DNA from: DATGKG01 sp963851325
Lineage (GTDB): Bacteria; Desulfobacterota; Binatia; Binatales; Binataceae
Direction: 5' to 3'
Length of the DNA stretch: 64,000 nt
NCBI GenBank assembly: GCA_963851325.1
Contig: CAWKOR010000001.1
Coordinates: 2,914,001 to 2,978,000 of the forward strand
Part shown: piece by piece, positions 27,048-35,739 of the stretch
How the letters are laid out: every line of letters starts with the position of its first letter
Numbering within the stretch: the first letter of the stretch is position 1
Made by a program: the position numbers and the translations under genes
Notes under the pieces: generated by a model
The model's input: only the letters and a program-made list of their open reading frames with translations
The model's database searches: none
Told to the model about the DNA's origin: nothing

Positions 27048-27311
27048 CGCCTCGTTGTCGTTCCAGGGCAAGCCCTCGCATTTTTCCTGACACTCGCAAT
27101 CCTCCCTGTCACTGGCATTCCTTCCTTTCACTCGCATTCTTGCTTGCCACTCTGAGGCAAGCACTCTCCCTCTTGTCATTCTGAGGTGAGCGCGGAGCGC
27201 GCAGCCGAAGAACCTCGGATGCGCCTGACGAAGAGTGTCATTTCAGCATCCGAGCGAGCATCCTCGTGCCACTGCTCTCACTTCGCAGCCCACCATGCGA
27301 ATACAGCTACC
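27048..27311. repeat. Intergenic dispersed-repeat-like sequence between dnaJ and the phosphoesterase
   Basis: This convergent gap has a series of related CACT(C/G)GCATTC-type units (27088-27150) and a segment at about 27176-27226 (TGTCATTCTGAGGTGAGCGC then GCAGCCGAAGAACCTCGGATG) that strongly resembles the CATTCTGAG...GAAGAATCT short dispersed repeats known from many environmental bacterial genomes. No coding frame is credible. Confidence 0.5.
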
Positions 27312-28973
27312 CTATGTCACTGTAATAGGTTCTTCGATCAACTCCGGCGCGCTTGCCCGATTGTCATCTGGAACCCAGCAGGGATCGCTCCCTCGACGCG
27401 ATTTCCATTTATGGGTTACCCGGCGGATTCCGATCGGGTAAATCGTGAGACCTTTCTCGTCTACCTTGATTTTCAAAAAACTCTTCCAGTCATCGATAGC
27501 CAACGATGAAAAGGCTTCGTTGGAATGCCGCTTAAAAAGGTCAAGCGACACTAGTAGGTAGATTCCCATGATGACGGGCCCCAAGAGGTAACCTCCAATT
27601 GGAACAATCAGATAGGCAAACTTTGGCCGTAGTCCGGGCAGCCCGTATGACCAATGAGCTGCCAACCAATAAAGCCATAATGCCGCACCCAGATGACTAA
27701 ACGCATGAAGCGGGGCGGCTATGAGTCGGTACCAAAATCGATGAGTGTCGGTGAACAGCCAGAACCCAAGGACCGTAAGAATCGGCCAGGAGGCGGCTGC
27801 GGGACTCTGAACCGCGCATCTAAGCGCCTCCCATGCCGCCCGGAAGAACCCGGTGAGATTCAGAGGGTAATTTCCGATGTCCGGCTGGGCCGACCAGGCC
27901 AGAAGAAAATAGAGCGCCGCAGTCAGCATACCGAACTTTGGATTGATTAGGGGAAAGGACAGGTTTCGGAAACTCAATTTGAATGATTCGGCCGCGGTGG
28001 GAAAGCAACACTTCATCTTGTAACCGTCTTTCAAAACGGAAGTGTCTGGTCCATGGGTAGGATGTAGGAAGGCGCCTCCTCCTCCGGCGGTGATCTTTTG
28101 CTGGATTTTCGATTCTGTTCCGGAAGTTGCCGCGTGCCTGCGGTAATGGTGAAGATCGCCTGCGAGTAACACTCTAACTCGATCCCCAAAGTGCTTCTCA
28201 ATAAATCCGGTGTAATGCAGGTATTTGTCGCGGTACTCGGGATCCCTCTCGCCATAAATATGATCGTAAATCCAGTACGGCTCCGCGTTGCACAGGACGA
28301 TCCGGTCGTTAGGGGCCATCCTTGCGGCCACATTCTCAAAATAGGCGACCTGCGCCGGGTCGATGTCTGACTCAAGCTGCATATCGAGACCTATCAGCCA
28401 CCAGCGATGTGGCAGTTGCAGCGCAAAATAGCTGCGACTCTGCGGCGCCCTCCAACCCGCGAACCAGTCCTTCCCGCAGAACAAGCGTGTGAATGAAACG
28501 AGGCTGTCATACCAATCATGGTTGCCTGGAATCGCGAATACCTGCGGATTGGGAGGGTCAGTCCTTTTCAGCGCGCACTCGTAAGGGTCCACCAATCGGC
28601 GTTCATATTCCTTCCTGCTAGCGGCTGGATAAACTTCATCGCCGCCGAAAACCAAGACTGCGCCCCGCCCTAGTGGGTCAGGGTGGTTTGTAAGTACCAG
28701 CCGGCGTTGTGCGACACACTCCGCAATCGCGTAAGTGGAGTTCCACCCATCGCCAGCATCGGCAACGTAGTCGATCCAGAGTTCGTTTCTTGGAGTGCCA
28801 TCATTCGCCCTAGAGAAATCATGGATTTCGGCCTCTGGCGCCGACAGGGCTTCGATGACACGAAAGTCCGCATTCTCACCGAAGATGGTCGACACCACGA
28901 CGTGTTGCGCCGTCTGAATCAGTTGCCACGGATCATACCACCCGACCATTTTCATGGGCTTGTCGCGCTTCAT
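27312..28973 (-). CDS. Metallophosphoesterase with C-terminal membrane region
   Basis: This 553-residue protein has a calcineurin-like phosphoesterase N-terminal half: VLVFGGDEVYPAAS, the FAIPGNHDWYDSLVSF motif (GNHD), and VRVLLAGDLHHYRRH (GDxHHY) supply the metal ligands. From about residue 345 there are four or five hydrophobic helices (FGMLTAALYFLLAWSA, LIVPIGGYLLGPVIMGIYLL), so the protein is anchored in the membrane. The first motif is divergent. Homologues are annotated only as metallophosphoesterases and the substrate is unknown. GC is somewhat lower than in the flanking genes. Confidence 0.8.
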   Translation of the reverse strand: MKRDKPMKMVGWYDPWQLIQTAQHVVVSTIFGENADFRVIEALSAPEAEIHDFSRANDGTPRNELWIDYVADAGDGWNSTYAIAECVAQRRLVLTNHPDPLGRGAVLVFGGDEVYPAASRKEYERRLVDPYECALKRTDPPNPQVFAIPGNHDWYDSLVSFTRLFCGKDWFAGWRAPQSRSYFALQLPHRWWLIGLDMQLESDIDPAQVAYFENVAARMAPNDRIVLCNAEPYWIYDHIYGERDPEYRDKYLHYTGFIEKHFGDRVRVLLAGDLHHYRRHAATSGTESKIQQKITAGGGGAFLHPTHGPDTSVLKDGYKMKCCFPTAAESFKLSFRNLSFPLINPKFGMLTAALYFLLAWSAQPDIGNYPLNLTGFFRAAWEALRCAVQSPAAASWPILTVLGFWLFTDTHRFWYRLIAAPLHAFSHLGAALWLYWLAAHWSYGLPGLRPKFAYLIVPIGGYLLGPVIMGIYLLVSLDLFKRHSNEAFSSLAIDDWKSFLKIKVDEKGLTIYPIGIRRVTHKWKSRRGSDPCWVPDDNRASAPELIEEPITVT

Positions 28974-29010
28974 TAGCTATGTGCCTATCCTTATCTTTTC
29001 AGCAAGCCAT

Positions 29011-29679
29011 TTATGCTTTAGCCCGAGGATGCTTCGATACCTTCTTAGGCTGCCATGGGAGAGTTGCCTCGGCGCCGAACTCGGCGTTGAGGTCTTCCAC
29101 GATGAGCGCGAGTTCTTGCTTCGCTTTTTCGGGAGGCGGCAGCACGTGAATGTGAAGTCCGGTACGCCATGCCCAATGCTCCCAGGTCTCGATCCTCTTC
29201 ACATGCGCACCCGACGCTGCGTGAACATCGTCGCCGAACACCAGCAAACGCAGCTCCAGCGCCCGTGCATCGGCGCTTTTCTCTTTCGCGGTGCGCTTGC
29301 CCTTGATCTCATCCATGCGAAGGCTGCCACGCTCCTCGACTTTTCTCAGCATCGATTTTGCCGAGATTGGAAGCGCGTCGACTTGCCATGGCTCCTGCGC
29401 GGTACCAATCGCGATCAACTCGGGCCATAGCCGCCGATGCACATAGGTGGTCTTGCCGGAGAGCAACTTCAGAAAGATCGTATCGGGATGGTGGATGAGC
29501 CGCTGACTCAGCAGGTAGATCTCGTTCGCCATCGGATGCGCCCACCACGATCCCTTGATCGGCTCGCGCACCATGATGCCCGTGATGCTGGGGAATTTGC
29601 GGTCCGCTTCGAGCAGAACGCCGAGTCTGCCCAGGTAGTCGAGAACGTCTTCGACGCCGATTGCTGACGAGGCTTTCAT
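29011..29679 (-). CDS. Conserved hypothetical protein
   Basis: This 222-residue protein has good codon bias and no signal peptide or membrane helix. Residues 120-150 are lysine-rich. It has a tryptophan-rich central part (HRRLWPELIAIGTAQEPWQ) and a WEHWAWRTGLHIHVLPPPE segment. I do not recognise the family with certainty; a faint resemblance to winged-helix AlkZ-related proteins is only a hint. It stands alone between the phosphoesterase and aroE. Confidence 0.6.
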   Translation of the reverse strand: MKASSAIGVEDVLDYLGRLGVLLEADRKFPSITGIMVREPIKGSWWAHPMANEIYLLSQRLIHHPDTIFLKLLSGKTTYVHRRLWPELIAIGTAQEPWQVDALPISAKSMLRKVEERGSLRMDEIKGKRTAKEKSADARALELRLLVFGDDVHAASGAHVKRIETWEHWAWRTGLHIHVLPPPEKAKQELALIVEDLNAEFGAEATLPWQPKKVSKHPRAKA

Positions 29680-29760
29680 CCTTGACTCCGCATCACGGCT
29701 TCCACCTTTTGTGAGCGGCGATGCCGAATCTAGTGATTTGGCGCGCTTCGGGCTAGCGCG

Positions 29761-30687
29761 TTACAGCGTGCGGCCAAGGCGCTCGAGCAGTGCGTGGCGC
29801 ATCACGCCGGGCGGCGGTGCGACCCGATTGAACAGCTCGAAAGCGAGTTCGCCCTGATTTATCAGCATCCCCGCGCCGTCAGCGTTGGGACGGCCAAGCG
29901 CGATCGCGCCGCGCAAAAACGGCGTCGCGCCCGCGCGATAGATAGCGTCGTAGAAAAAGCAGCTCCGCGAGGTCGCCGCATAGTCGAGCGGCGCGAAGCT
30001 GCCGGTGGTAAGTCCCATCGAGGTCGCGTTCAGCACCAGCGCGGCGTCGGCGAGAATTGAGGCGTCGGTCAGCGCATCGAGGCCGCGCGGCGACAACTCG
30101 ATGCGCCGTGACGAGTTCGGAGAGTGGAAGCGGCGCGCCAGGCTCACCGCGCGCGCACGGGTGCGATTGGCAATCACAATCCGCGCGGTACCCATCCGCG
30201 AGCAAGCCAGAATCGCGGCTGCGGCGGCGCCTCCCGCGCCAATCACGATCGCAAGACGCGAGCGGAGATCGACGCCCAGCGCGCGCAAATCCTGTTCGAG
30301 CCCCAGCGCGTCGGTGTTGTCACCACGCAGATGGCCACGATGGTCGTTGATGATGCAATTCGCCGCGCGCAGCAGCTTCGCCTCGGCGCTCAGGTTTTTG
30401 ACAATCCGCACCGCGGTTTCCTTATGCGGGACGGTGAGATTGACGCCGAGAATTCCCAGCGCCGGTATCGAGTGCAGTGCGACGCGAAGATTTTCCGCGG
30501 TCACGTGAAACGCGAGATAGATGCGATCCATTCCGAGTGTCGCGTAGGCCGCGTTGTGCATGGCCGGCGACATCGAATGCTCGACCGGATCGCCGAAGAC
30601 CGCCGTCACTCCAACTCTTCCGCTTATCGAAACGGTAGCACTACGGCCTTCGAGCGAGCTGCTCAGCTCGGTTTTCTTCAACGTCAT
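29761..30687 (-). CDS. aroE: Shikimate dehydrogenase
   Basis: This 308-residue enzyme reduces 3-dehydroshikimate with NADPH in aromatic amino-acid biosynthesis. The substrate site is clear: VFGDPVEHSMSPAMHNAAY (SxS serines), NLTVPHKETAVRIV (catalytic Lys), and GDNTDALGLEQDL (catalytic Asp). The NADP loop is VIGAGGAAAAAILAC with the ANRTRARA phosphate-binding segment. The first 20 residues are extra compared with E. coli AroE. The gene abuts pyrE with no gap (pyrE stop at 30688), so the two are co-transcribed. Confidence 0.93.
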   Translation of the reverse strand: MTLKKTELSSSLEGRSATVSISGRVGVTAVFGDPVEHSMSPAMHNAAYATLGMDRIYLAFHVTAENLRVALHSIPALGILGVNLTVPHKETAVRIVKNLSAEAKLLRAANCIINDHRGHLRGDNTDALGLEQDLRALGVDLRSRLAIVIGAGGAAAAAILACSRMGTARIVIANRTRARAVSLARRFHSPNSSRRIELSPRGLDALTDASILADAALVLNATSMGLTTGSFAPLDYAATSRSCFFYDAIYRAGATPFLRGAIALGRPNADGAGMLINQGELAFELFNRVAPPPGVMRHALLERLGRTL

Positions 30688-31251
30688 CTACTTCGGACTT
30701 TTGGCGGCCGCACGAACCTCCTCGGCGGTGAAGACCCATTTATATTGGAGGCCGGCTTTCGCGAAAGCATCGGCGGCGCCCTCGCCTCGCTCTACGATGG
30801 TCAACGCGTGGGTGACATCGCCACCGGCCTCGCGAACCGCGGCGAGCGCCTGCAGCGTCGAGCCGCCGGTGGTAATCGTATCGTCGACCATCGCGGTTTT
30901 GACGCCCTTGCGAAACGCGCCTTCGACCAGTTGCTGAAGGCCGTGCGCCTTGGTTTCCTTGCGCACGAAAAATCCGCGCAGATCGACGCCGTGGCGATAA
31001 GCGGCCGCGATCGCCGCGTCGGTTACCGGAAGCGCCCCGGCTGCCATCCCGCCAAGCTGCGCGACGCCGGCCGCCTGCGCGAGTTCGAGCATCGCCTCGC
31101 CGGCGAGAAATGCGCCCAGCGGAAGATACAGGGTGCGCTTGCAATCGATGTAATAGTTGGAGGAGCGGCCCGAGGTGAGCGTCAATTCGCGCTCGAAGTA
31201 GGACTCGCGTGCAAGCAGATTCAGCAGTTCGATGCGTTGGGAAGGGTTCAT
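30688..31251 (-). CDS. pyrE: Orotate phosphoribosyltransferase
   Basis: This 187-residue protein joins orotate to PRPP in pyrimidine synthesis. The PRPP loop is TAMVDDTITTGGSTLQA, and the GRSSNYYIDCKRTLYLPLGAF segment and the flexible-loop FFVRKETKAHGL match PyrE. The length is normal. It is the first gene of the pyrE-aroE pair and is divergent from the type III polyketide synthase, with a 105-base spacer that must hold both promoters. Confidence 0.94.
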   Translation of the reverse strand: MNPSQRIELLNLLARESYFERELTLTSGRSSNYYIDCKRTLYLPLGAFLAGEAMLELAQAAGVAQLGGMAAGALPVTDAAIAAAYRHGVDLRGFFVRKETKAHGLQQLVEGAFRKGVKTAMVDDTITTGGSTLQALAAVREAGGDVTHALTIVERGEGAADAFAKAGLQYKWVFTAEEVRAAAKSPK

Positions 31252-31356
31252 AGTCGTGAAATCTTATCGGAACCGGCAGCATCTATGTAAAGATAGCGAC
31301 ATCGCTTGTTCACAGCGGCGGAACTCCGCTCGGTCCCAAAAGGTTACTATCAATAG

Positions 31357-32421
31357 ATGCAACTCGCACCGTGCATAAGTGGAGTCGGGACCGCGCTTCC
31401 CGAAAATTACGTTTCGCAGGAAGAGCTGACCGGCGCGCTTCGCCAATTGTGGATGCAACGCTATGGCGATGTCGCGCGCTTCGATCGGTTGCAGGGCGCG
31501 CTCGGCATCCAGGGCCGCTACCTCGCGCTGCCGATGCGCGACTACTACGCCATCGATTCATTCGCCAAGGGCAACGACGCGTGGTTGCGGGTCGCGCCGG
31601 AACTCGCCGAGGCCGCCTCGCGCAAGGCACTCGCGCGCGCGGGACTCGGACCGCGGGATATCGATCACGTCTTTTTCGTGACCGTCACCGGCATCGCGAC
31701 GCCCACCATCAACGTCGCATTGTCCAATCGCCTCGGAATGCGCCGTGACCTGAAGCGCTCCCCTATCTTCGGGCTGGGATGCGGCGCAGGCGCGGCGGGA
31801 CTCGCGCGGACCGCCGACTACGTGCGAGGCTTTTCGCGCGAAACCGCGATGCTGATATCGGTCGAGTTGTGCTCCCTGACACTGCAGAAGAACGACCTTT
31901 CAGCCGCCAACATCATCGCGTCAGGATTGTTCGGCGATGGCGCCGCTGCGGTCGTAGTATCGGGTGCCGACCGCGTCGATGCTGCGACGCCACGCGTGCT
32001 CGCCACGCGATCGATTCTTTATCCCGACACGCAACGCATCATCGGATGGGACCTCGTCGATGGCGGATTCAAGATTGTGCTCTCGGCGCATCTCACCGAA
32101 CTGGTCCGCAGCAACATCGCACGCGAGGTCGATGAATTCCTGGCCGCAAGCAACCTCAAACGCGCCGATATCGCGCATTGGATCGCGCACACCGGCGGTC
32201 CCAAGGTGCTGCGCATCCTGGAGGATGAACTGCGGCTGCCTGACGAGGCCCTCGAGCGCTCGTGGCGCTCGCTCAAAAACACCGGCAATCTCTCCTCGGC
32301 CTCGGTGCTGTTCATGCTCGAGGACATCATCAAGCGCGAAGAAGCGCGGCCGGGCGACTATGGCGTTATGATCGCGATGGGCCCCGGCTTCTCAGTCGAA
32401 CTGGTTCTGTTCGGATGGTGA
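31357..32421 (+). CDS. Type III polyketide synthase (chalcone/stilbene synthase family)
   Basis: This 354-residue homodimeric thiolase-fold enzyme condenses malonyl-CoA onto an acyl starter. The catalytic triad is in place: Cys142 in GLGCGAGAAG, His278 in IAHTGGPKVL and Asn311 in TGNLSSASVLF. N-terminal GVGTALPENYVSQEEL and C-terminal GPGFSVELVLFGW complete the fold. Bacterial relatives make alkylpyrones, alkylresorcinols or tetrahydroxynaphthalene. The next gene, an ICMT-type methyltransferase, overlaps its stop codon; that pairing is known from srsA-srsB and bpsA-bpsB, so an O-methylated phenolic lipid or alkylpyrone is a likely product. Confidence 0.93.
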   Translation: MQLAPCISGVGTALPENYVSQEELTGALRQLWMQRYGDVARFDRLQGALGIQGRYLALPMRDYYAIDSFAKGNDAWLRVAPELAEAASRKALARAGLGPRDIDHVFFVTVTGIATPTINVALSNRLGMRRDLKRSPIFGLGCGAGAAGLARTADYVRGFSRETAMLISVELCSLTLQKNDLSAANIIASGLFGDGAAAVVVSGADRVDAATPRVLATRSILYPDTQRIIGWDLVDGGFKIVLSAHLTELVRSNIAREVDEFLAASNLKRADIAHWIAHTGGPKVLRILEDELRLPDEALERSWRSLKNTGNLSSASVLFMLEDIIKREEARPGDYGVMIAMGPGFSVELVLFGW

Positions 32422-32987
32422 TTTCCGAGCACGCGTATTTGCTGCTGCTCGTGGTACTCGCGGCCGAGCGTGGATTCGAACTTGTCCTCTCTCGGCGCAA
32501 TGCCCGCCGCGCCGTCGCGCATGGTGCGATCGAAGTGGGCCGCAGCCACTATCGTGTCATGGTGGCGATGCACACCTTGTTCCTGGTGTCGTGCGGCACG
32601 GAATCGATCCTCGTCGCTCGCCCGGTTTCATCAATTCTTTCGACGATCGCGCTGATGAGCGTTGTGCTCGCGCAGGTGCTTCGCTATGCGGCGGTGGCGA
32701 CGCTGGGCGAGCGCTGGAACACCCGCATCATCGTGATGCCCGGTGCGATTCCGGTCACGCGCGGACTGTATCGATGGATGCGCCATCCCAACTATGTGGC
32801 GGTGGCGATCGAAATCGCGGCACTTCCGTTGATTCGCGGATGCTGGATCACCGCGGTCGTATTTACGGTTGCAAACGCGCTGATGCTCGCAGTGAGAATC
32901 CCCGCTGAAGAGCGCGCGCTCGGCGTCGGCTATTCGCAGGCCTTCGGCGGCGTAGGCAGGTTCTTTCCTCATCTTCGCGACGGTTGA
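32415..32987 (+). CDS. ICMT-family methyltransferase paired with the type III PKS
   Basis: The ATG at 32415 overlaps the PKS stop codon, giving 190 residues. Five hydrophobic helices and the C-terminal signature (TRGLYRWMRHPNYVAVAIEI, then PAEERALG and YSQAFGGVGRFFP) identify the isoprenylcysteine carboxyl methyltransferase family. Members coupled to type III PKS genes (SrsB, BpsB) O-methylate the polyketide product at the membrane using SAM. Translational coupling with the PKS supports that role, which is an inference. Confidence 0.87.
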   Translation: MVISEHAYLLLLVVLAAERGFELVLSRRNARRAVAHGAIEVGRSHYRVMVAMHTLFLVSCGTESILVARPVSSILSTIALMSVVLAQVLRYAAVATLGERWNTRIIVMPGAIPVTRGLYRWMRHPNYVAVAIEIAALPLIRGCWITAVVFTVANALMLAVRIPAEERALGVGYSQAFGGVGRFFPHLRDG

Positions 32988-33036
32988 TTGCTCACATCAC
33001 GTCGCCGAAGGCTTGTTGAGTTGCTATCATCGCGCG

Positions 33037-33720
33037 ATGTTCTTCGCACCCTTCCTGGCATTCTACGCGCTGCTCTTCATCGGCGTATTGTTTGTATGGC
33101 TGATGTTCGTTTGGATCGGCGTCATCGGCGGCGTTTTTCAGGCGCTTGGATTGCCGCCAAACCTCGCTTTCATTGCGCTGCTCGCGAGCTTTCTCGGCAG
33201 CTATATCAACATTCCACTTACCGAGGTCGAAAGCGGGAACGCGCAATTGCCTGAAGTAGTGTCACATTTCGGGATGCGCTACCGAATCCCGATGCGTTAC
33301 CGGACTGGAAGGACGACGGTCGCGATAAACGTCGGAGGCGCCATCGTACCGGGCCTGATCTCGCTGTACGTTTTGAGCCATTTTCCGGAAGTGACTTATG
33401 CTTCGCTGCTCGGAATCGCGATCGTCGCGATCGTAGTGAATCGCTTTGCGCGGCCGATTCCCGGATTAGGCATCGCCACGCCGATGTTCATTCCACCGAT
33501 CATCGCGGCGATTTGCGGATGGTGGCTGGGCGGTCACTACGGCGCGCATCATCCCGATGCGGTCGCATACGTGAGCGGGGTGATCGGTACTTTGATCGGC
33601 GCGGATCTTTTGAACCTGCGCAAGATCGGCGGCCTCGGCGCTCCGGTCGCATCGATCGGCGGCGCCGGAACCTTCGACGGAATTTTCCTGACCGGGATCG
33701 TCGCGGTGCTGCTGGCCTGA
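33037..33720 (+). CDS. DUF1614 family membrane protein
   Basis: From the ATG at 33037 it has 227 residues with seven or so hydrophobic helices. The conserved DUF1614 pieces are present: LGSYINIPLTEV, TTVAINVGGAIVPGLISLYV, GIATPMFIPPIIAA and the Gly-rich VASIGGAGTFDGIFLTGIVAVLLA C-terminus. The family has no known function. It follows the PKS/methyltransferase pair by 49 bases on the same strand; whether it belongs to that operon is uncertain. Confidence 0.85.
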   Translation: MFFAPFLAFYALLFIGVLFVWLMFVWIGVIGGVFQALGLPPNLAFIALLASFLGSYINIPLTEVESGNAQLPEVVSHFGMRYRIPMRYRTGRTTVAINVGGAIVPGLISLYVLSHFPEVTYASLLGIAIVAIVVNRFARPIPGLGIATPMFIPPIIAAICGWWLGGHYGAHHPDAVAYVSGVIGTLIGADLLNLRKIGGLGAPVASIGGAGTFDGIFLTGIVAVLLA

Positions 33721-33787
33721 GCGTTCGGCAATCGCGGCGCGTAGGTCCTTCGCTTTGCTCAGGACAGCCTGGCAGCCTCAGCGGCTT

Positions 33788-34189
33788 CTAGGCTGGTTTG
33801 AACTTCACCAGTGTATGATCCTTGGTCACATCGTCGAAAACCACCGTGACGGGCATGCCGACTTTGAGCTGATCCTGCGGCACCGTCATGTTGGTTGTCA
33901 TACGCGGACCCTCGTCGAGTTCCACGATCGCGAGTACATACGGTTTGTCGGCAAATGATCGCGTCGAGGCGCGATAGACGGTGGTGTAGCTGTAGAGCTT
34001 GCCGCGACCACTCACCGGCTGCCACGAAAGCTGATCCGAGAAGCAGTTCGGGCATCGATCGCGCGGATAATAGATGAACTGTCCGCACGCGCCGCACTTC
34101 TGCAATTTCAGTTCGTGCTTTTTTGCGGCATCCCAAAATGGGCGGCTCGATGGTGTGGGTTTGGGAAGCGGTTTGAAATATTCGCTCAT
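33788..34189 (-). CDS. DUF35 OB-fold/zinc-ribbon acyl-CoA-associated protein
   Basis: This 133-residue protein has an N-terminal rubredoxin-like zinc ribbon (KCGACGQFIYYPRDRCPNC, two CxxC pairs) followed by an OB fold (SGRGKLYSYTTVYRAST, LAIVELDEGPRMTTNM). DUF35 proteins bind acyl-CoA and form complexes with thiolases, HMG-CoA synthase or thiolase-like aldolases such as Ltp2. It overlaps the thiolase-like gene by four bases, so the two surely form one complex. Confidence 0.92.
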   Translation of the reverse strand: MSEYFKPLPKPTPSSRPFWDAAKKHELKLQKCGACGQFIYYPRDRCPNCFSDQLSWQPVSGRGKLYSYTTVYRASTRSFADKPYVLAIVELDEGPRMTTNMTVPQDQLKVGMPVTVVFDDVTKDHTLVKFKPA

Positions 34190-35343
34190 GACCGTCGCTC
34201 CAGAATCAGGCTCGCCTGTTCACTCATGATGCCGCCGTTGCCATTGACGTATGCGAGGCTCGCGTTTTTCACCTGCCGCGCGCCGCCGCGCCCCATCAGC
34301 TGACGGATGCCTTCGGTCACGTGGCTCATCCCGCCGGCCAACCCGGGCTGCCCGAACGAAAGCTGGCCGCCGTGCGTGTTGCAGGGAAAGTCTCCCGCGT
34401 AGGTGAGGTCATGCTCCGCCACGAACGGGCCGCCTTGTCCCTTCTTGCAGAAGCCGGCGTCTTCGAGCGAGACGATCACCGTGATGGTGTAGCAATCGTA
34501 CGGACAGACCAGGTGAACATCCTTTGGCTTCAGCCCCGCCATCTTGAATGCGTTTGCGGCGGCGACTTCGATCGGCGAGGTGGTAATCGACGGCGCATAA
34601 GTGATGGTCGAATGATTGGCGAACTCACCGGCGCCTAGCAGCCAGACCGGCGGATGCTTCGCGCGCTTGGCGACCTCCGGGGAGGCCACGATGATCGCCG
34701 CACCACCGCTCACCGGACTGACGATTTCGAACAGATGCAGTGGATCGCAAATCATCCGCGAGTTCAGCACGTCATCGATAGTGAGTTCCTTGTCATTGAA
34801 GGTCGCGAGCGGATTCTTCATCGCGTTCTTGCGCTGATCGACCGCAACCTTCGCCATCTGCTGCGCGGTGGTGCCGTATTCCGACATGTGCCTGCGGGCG
34901 ATGAGCGCGTACCCGCAGTTCGCGCCGATCATTCCGTAGGGCGCCTCGAACTCGCGCTGCATTGATACCACCGGCACCCGCTGATCGCCGGTACGATTCA
35001 GATCCGCCACCAGGCACAGCACCGCGTTGCACATACCCGCGTCGATAGCGGCCGCCGCACGCCAGATCATGCCGGCGGGACTGGCGCCGCCGATGTCGAC
35101 GACGTTGAGCATCCTGGTTTGCAGCCCGAGGCGCTCGGCGGCGGCGGCAGGATAGATCATGCCGGGATCCGCGAACGGCATTCCGACCAGGAATCCGTCG
35201 ATGTCCTGCTTTTCGAGGCCGGCGTCCGCGATCGCTTCGGCCGACACTTTTGCCATCAGGCCGAGCGGAGTTTCGTCGCCGGGGTCCTTGAGGGGTTTCA
35301 GTTCGCCGATTCCAATCGCGGCGGCTTTTCCTTTGAGGCTCAT
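34186..35343 (-). CDS. Thiolase-family protein lacking the usual Cys/His, probably an Ltp2-like aldolase subunit
   Basis: This 385-residue protein has the full thiolase fold and resembles SCP-x/lipid-transfer thiolases. Where biosynthetic thiolases have the nucleophilic Cys it has VVDIGGASPAGM, without a cysteine, and the C-terminal GHP motif is replaced in NTHGGQLSFGQPGLAGG. A thiolytic reaction is therefore unlikely. Steroid-degradation aldolase Ltp2 has the same pattern and works with a DUF35 protein, which is encoded directly downstream here with a four-base overlap. Retro-aldol cleavage of a hydroxyacyl-CoA is the best inference; the substrate is unknown. Confidence 0.85.
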   Translation of the reverse strand: MSLKGKAAAIGIGELKPLKDPGDETPLGLMAKVSAEAIADAGLEKQDIDGFLVGMPFADPGMIYPAAAAERLGLQTRMLNVVDIGGASPAGMIWRAAAAIDAGMCNAVLCLVADLNRTGDQRVPVVSMQREFEAPYGMIGANCGYALIARRHMSEYGTTAQQMAKVAVDQRKNAMKNPLATFNDKELTIDDVLNSRMICDPLHLFEIVSPVSGGAAIIVASPEVAKRAKHPPVWLLGAGEFANHSTITYAPSITTSPIEVAAANAFKMAGLKPKDVHLVCPYDCYTITVIVSLEDAGFCKKGQGGPFVAEHDLTYAGDFPCNTHGGQLSFGQPGLAGGMSHVTEGIRQLMGRGGARQVKNASLAYVNGNGGIMSEQASLILERRS

Positions 35344-35506
35344 GATGATGTCACTCCGTATTCGTTGCGGTGTGCGCTTGCCTCAAACGATTACCACAAA
35401 ATCGCCGCGAGGCGTCAAAGGAGGCGCAGGGCTGATCGTGCCCGCTGACATGATGCGCCGGTTGGTATAGCGTCTATGGTTTCAGCATCAAGGAGAACTT
35501 TCGTAC

Positions 35507-35686
35507 ATGGCATTTGTTGTTTGCGACGACCACAACCTGAGCGTCGAGGCCGACGACGTTGACGCGGCTGCCGCTCGGCAATTAATGTTCGCCGAGAGCA
35601 AACCGGGCGCGACCAAGGAAGAGCTTGAGATCATCGAATTCGGCAAGAAACACCGCGAATGCAACATCCGCATCCTGGCCGGTTGA
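35507..35686 (+). CDS. Small conserved-looking protein, 59 residues
   Basis: An AAGGAG ribosome site at about 35489-35494 sits about 12 bases before the ATG at 35507 and opens a 59-codon frame ending TGA at 35686. The product begins MAFVVCDDHNLSVEADDVDA and ends KKHRECNIRILAG. It is acidic, with two cysteines and no signal peptide. I do not recognise a family. The codon use and ribosome site support expression, and a DUF4440-like gene follows. Confidence 0.6.
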   Translation: MAFVVCDDHNLSVEADDVDAAAARQLMFAESKPGATKEELEIIEFGKKHRECNIRILAG

Positions 35687-35739
35687 AGGCATCGCAAACC
35701 GCGCCGCGGTTGGGCGCAGTCCGATAGAACGGAGAAGAT

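Noticed and set aside
30124..31290. 388-codon plus-strand frame across aroE and pyrE
   Set aside because: It is antisense to both well-supported genes; high GC lets such long shadows arise.
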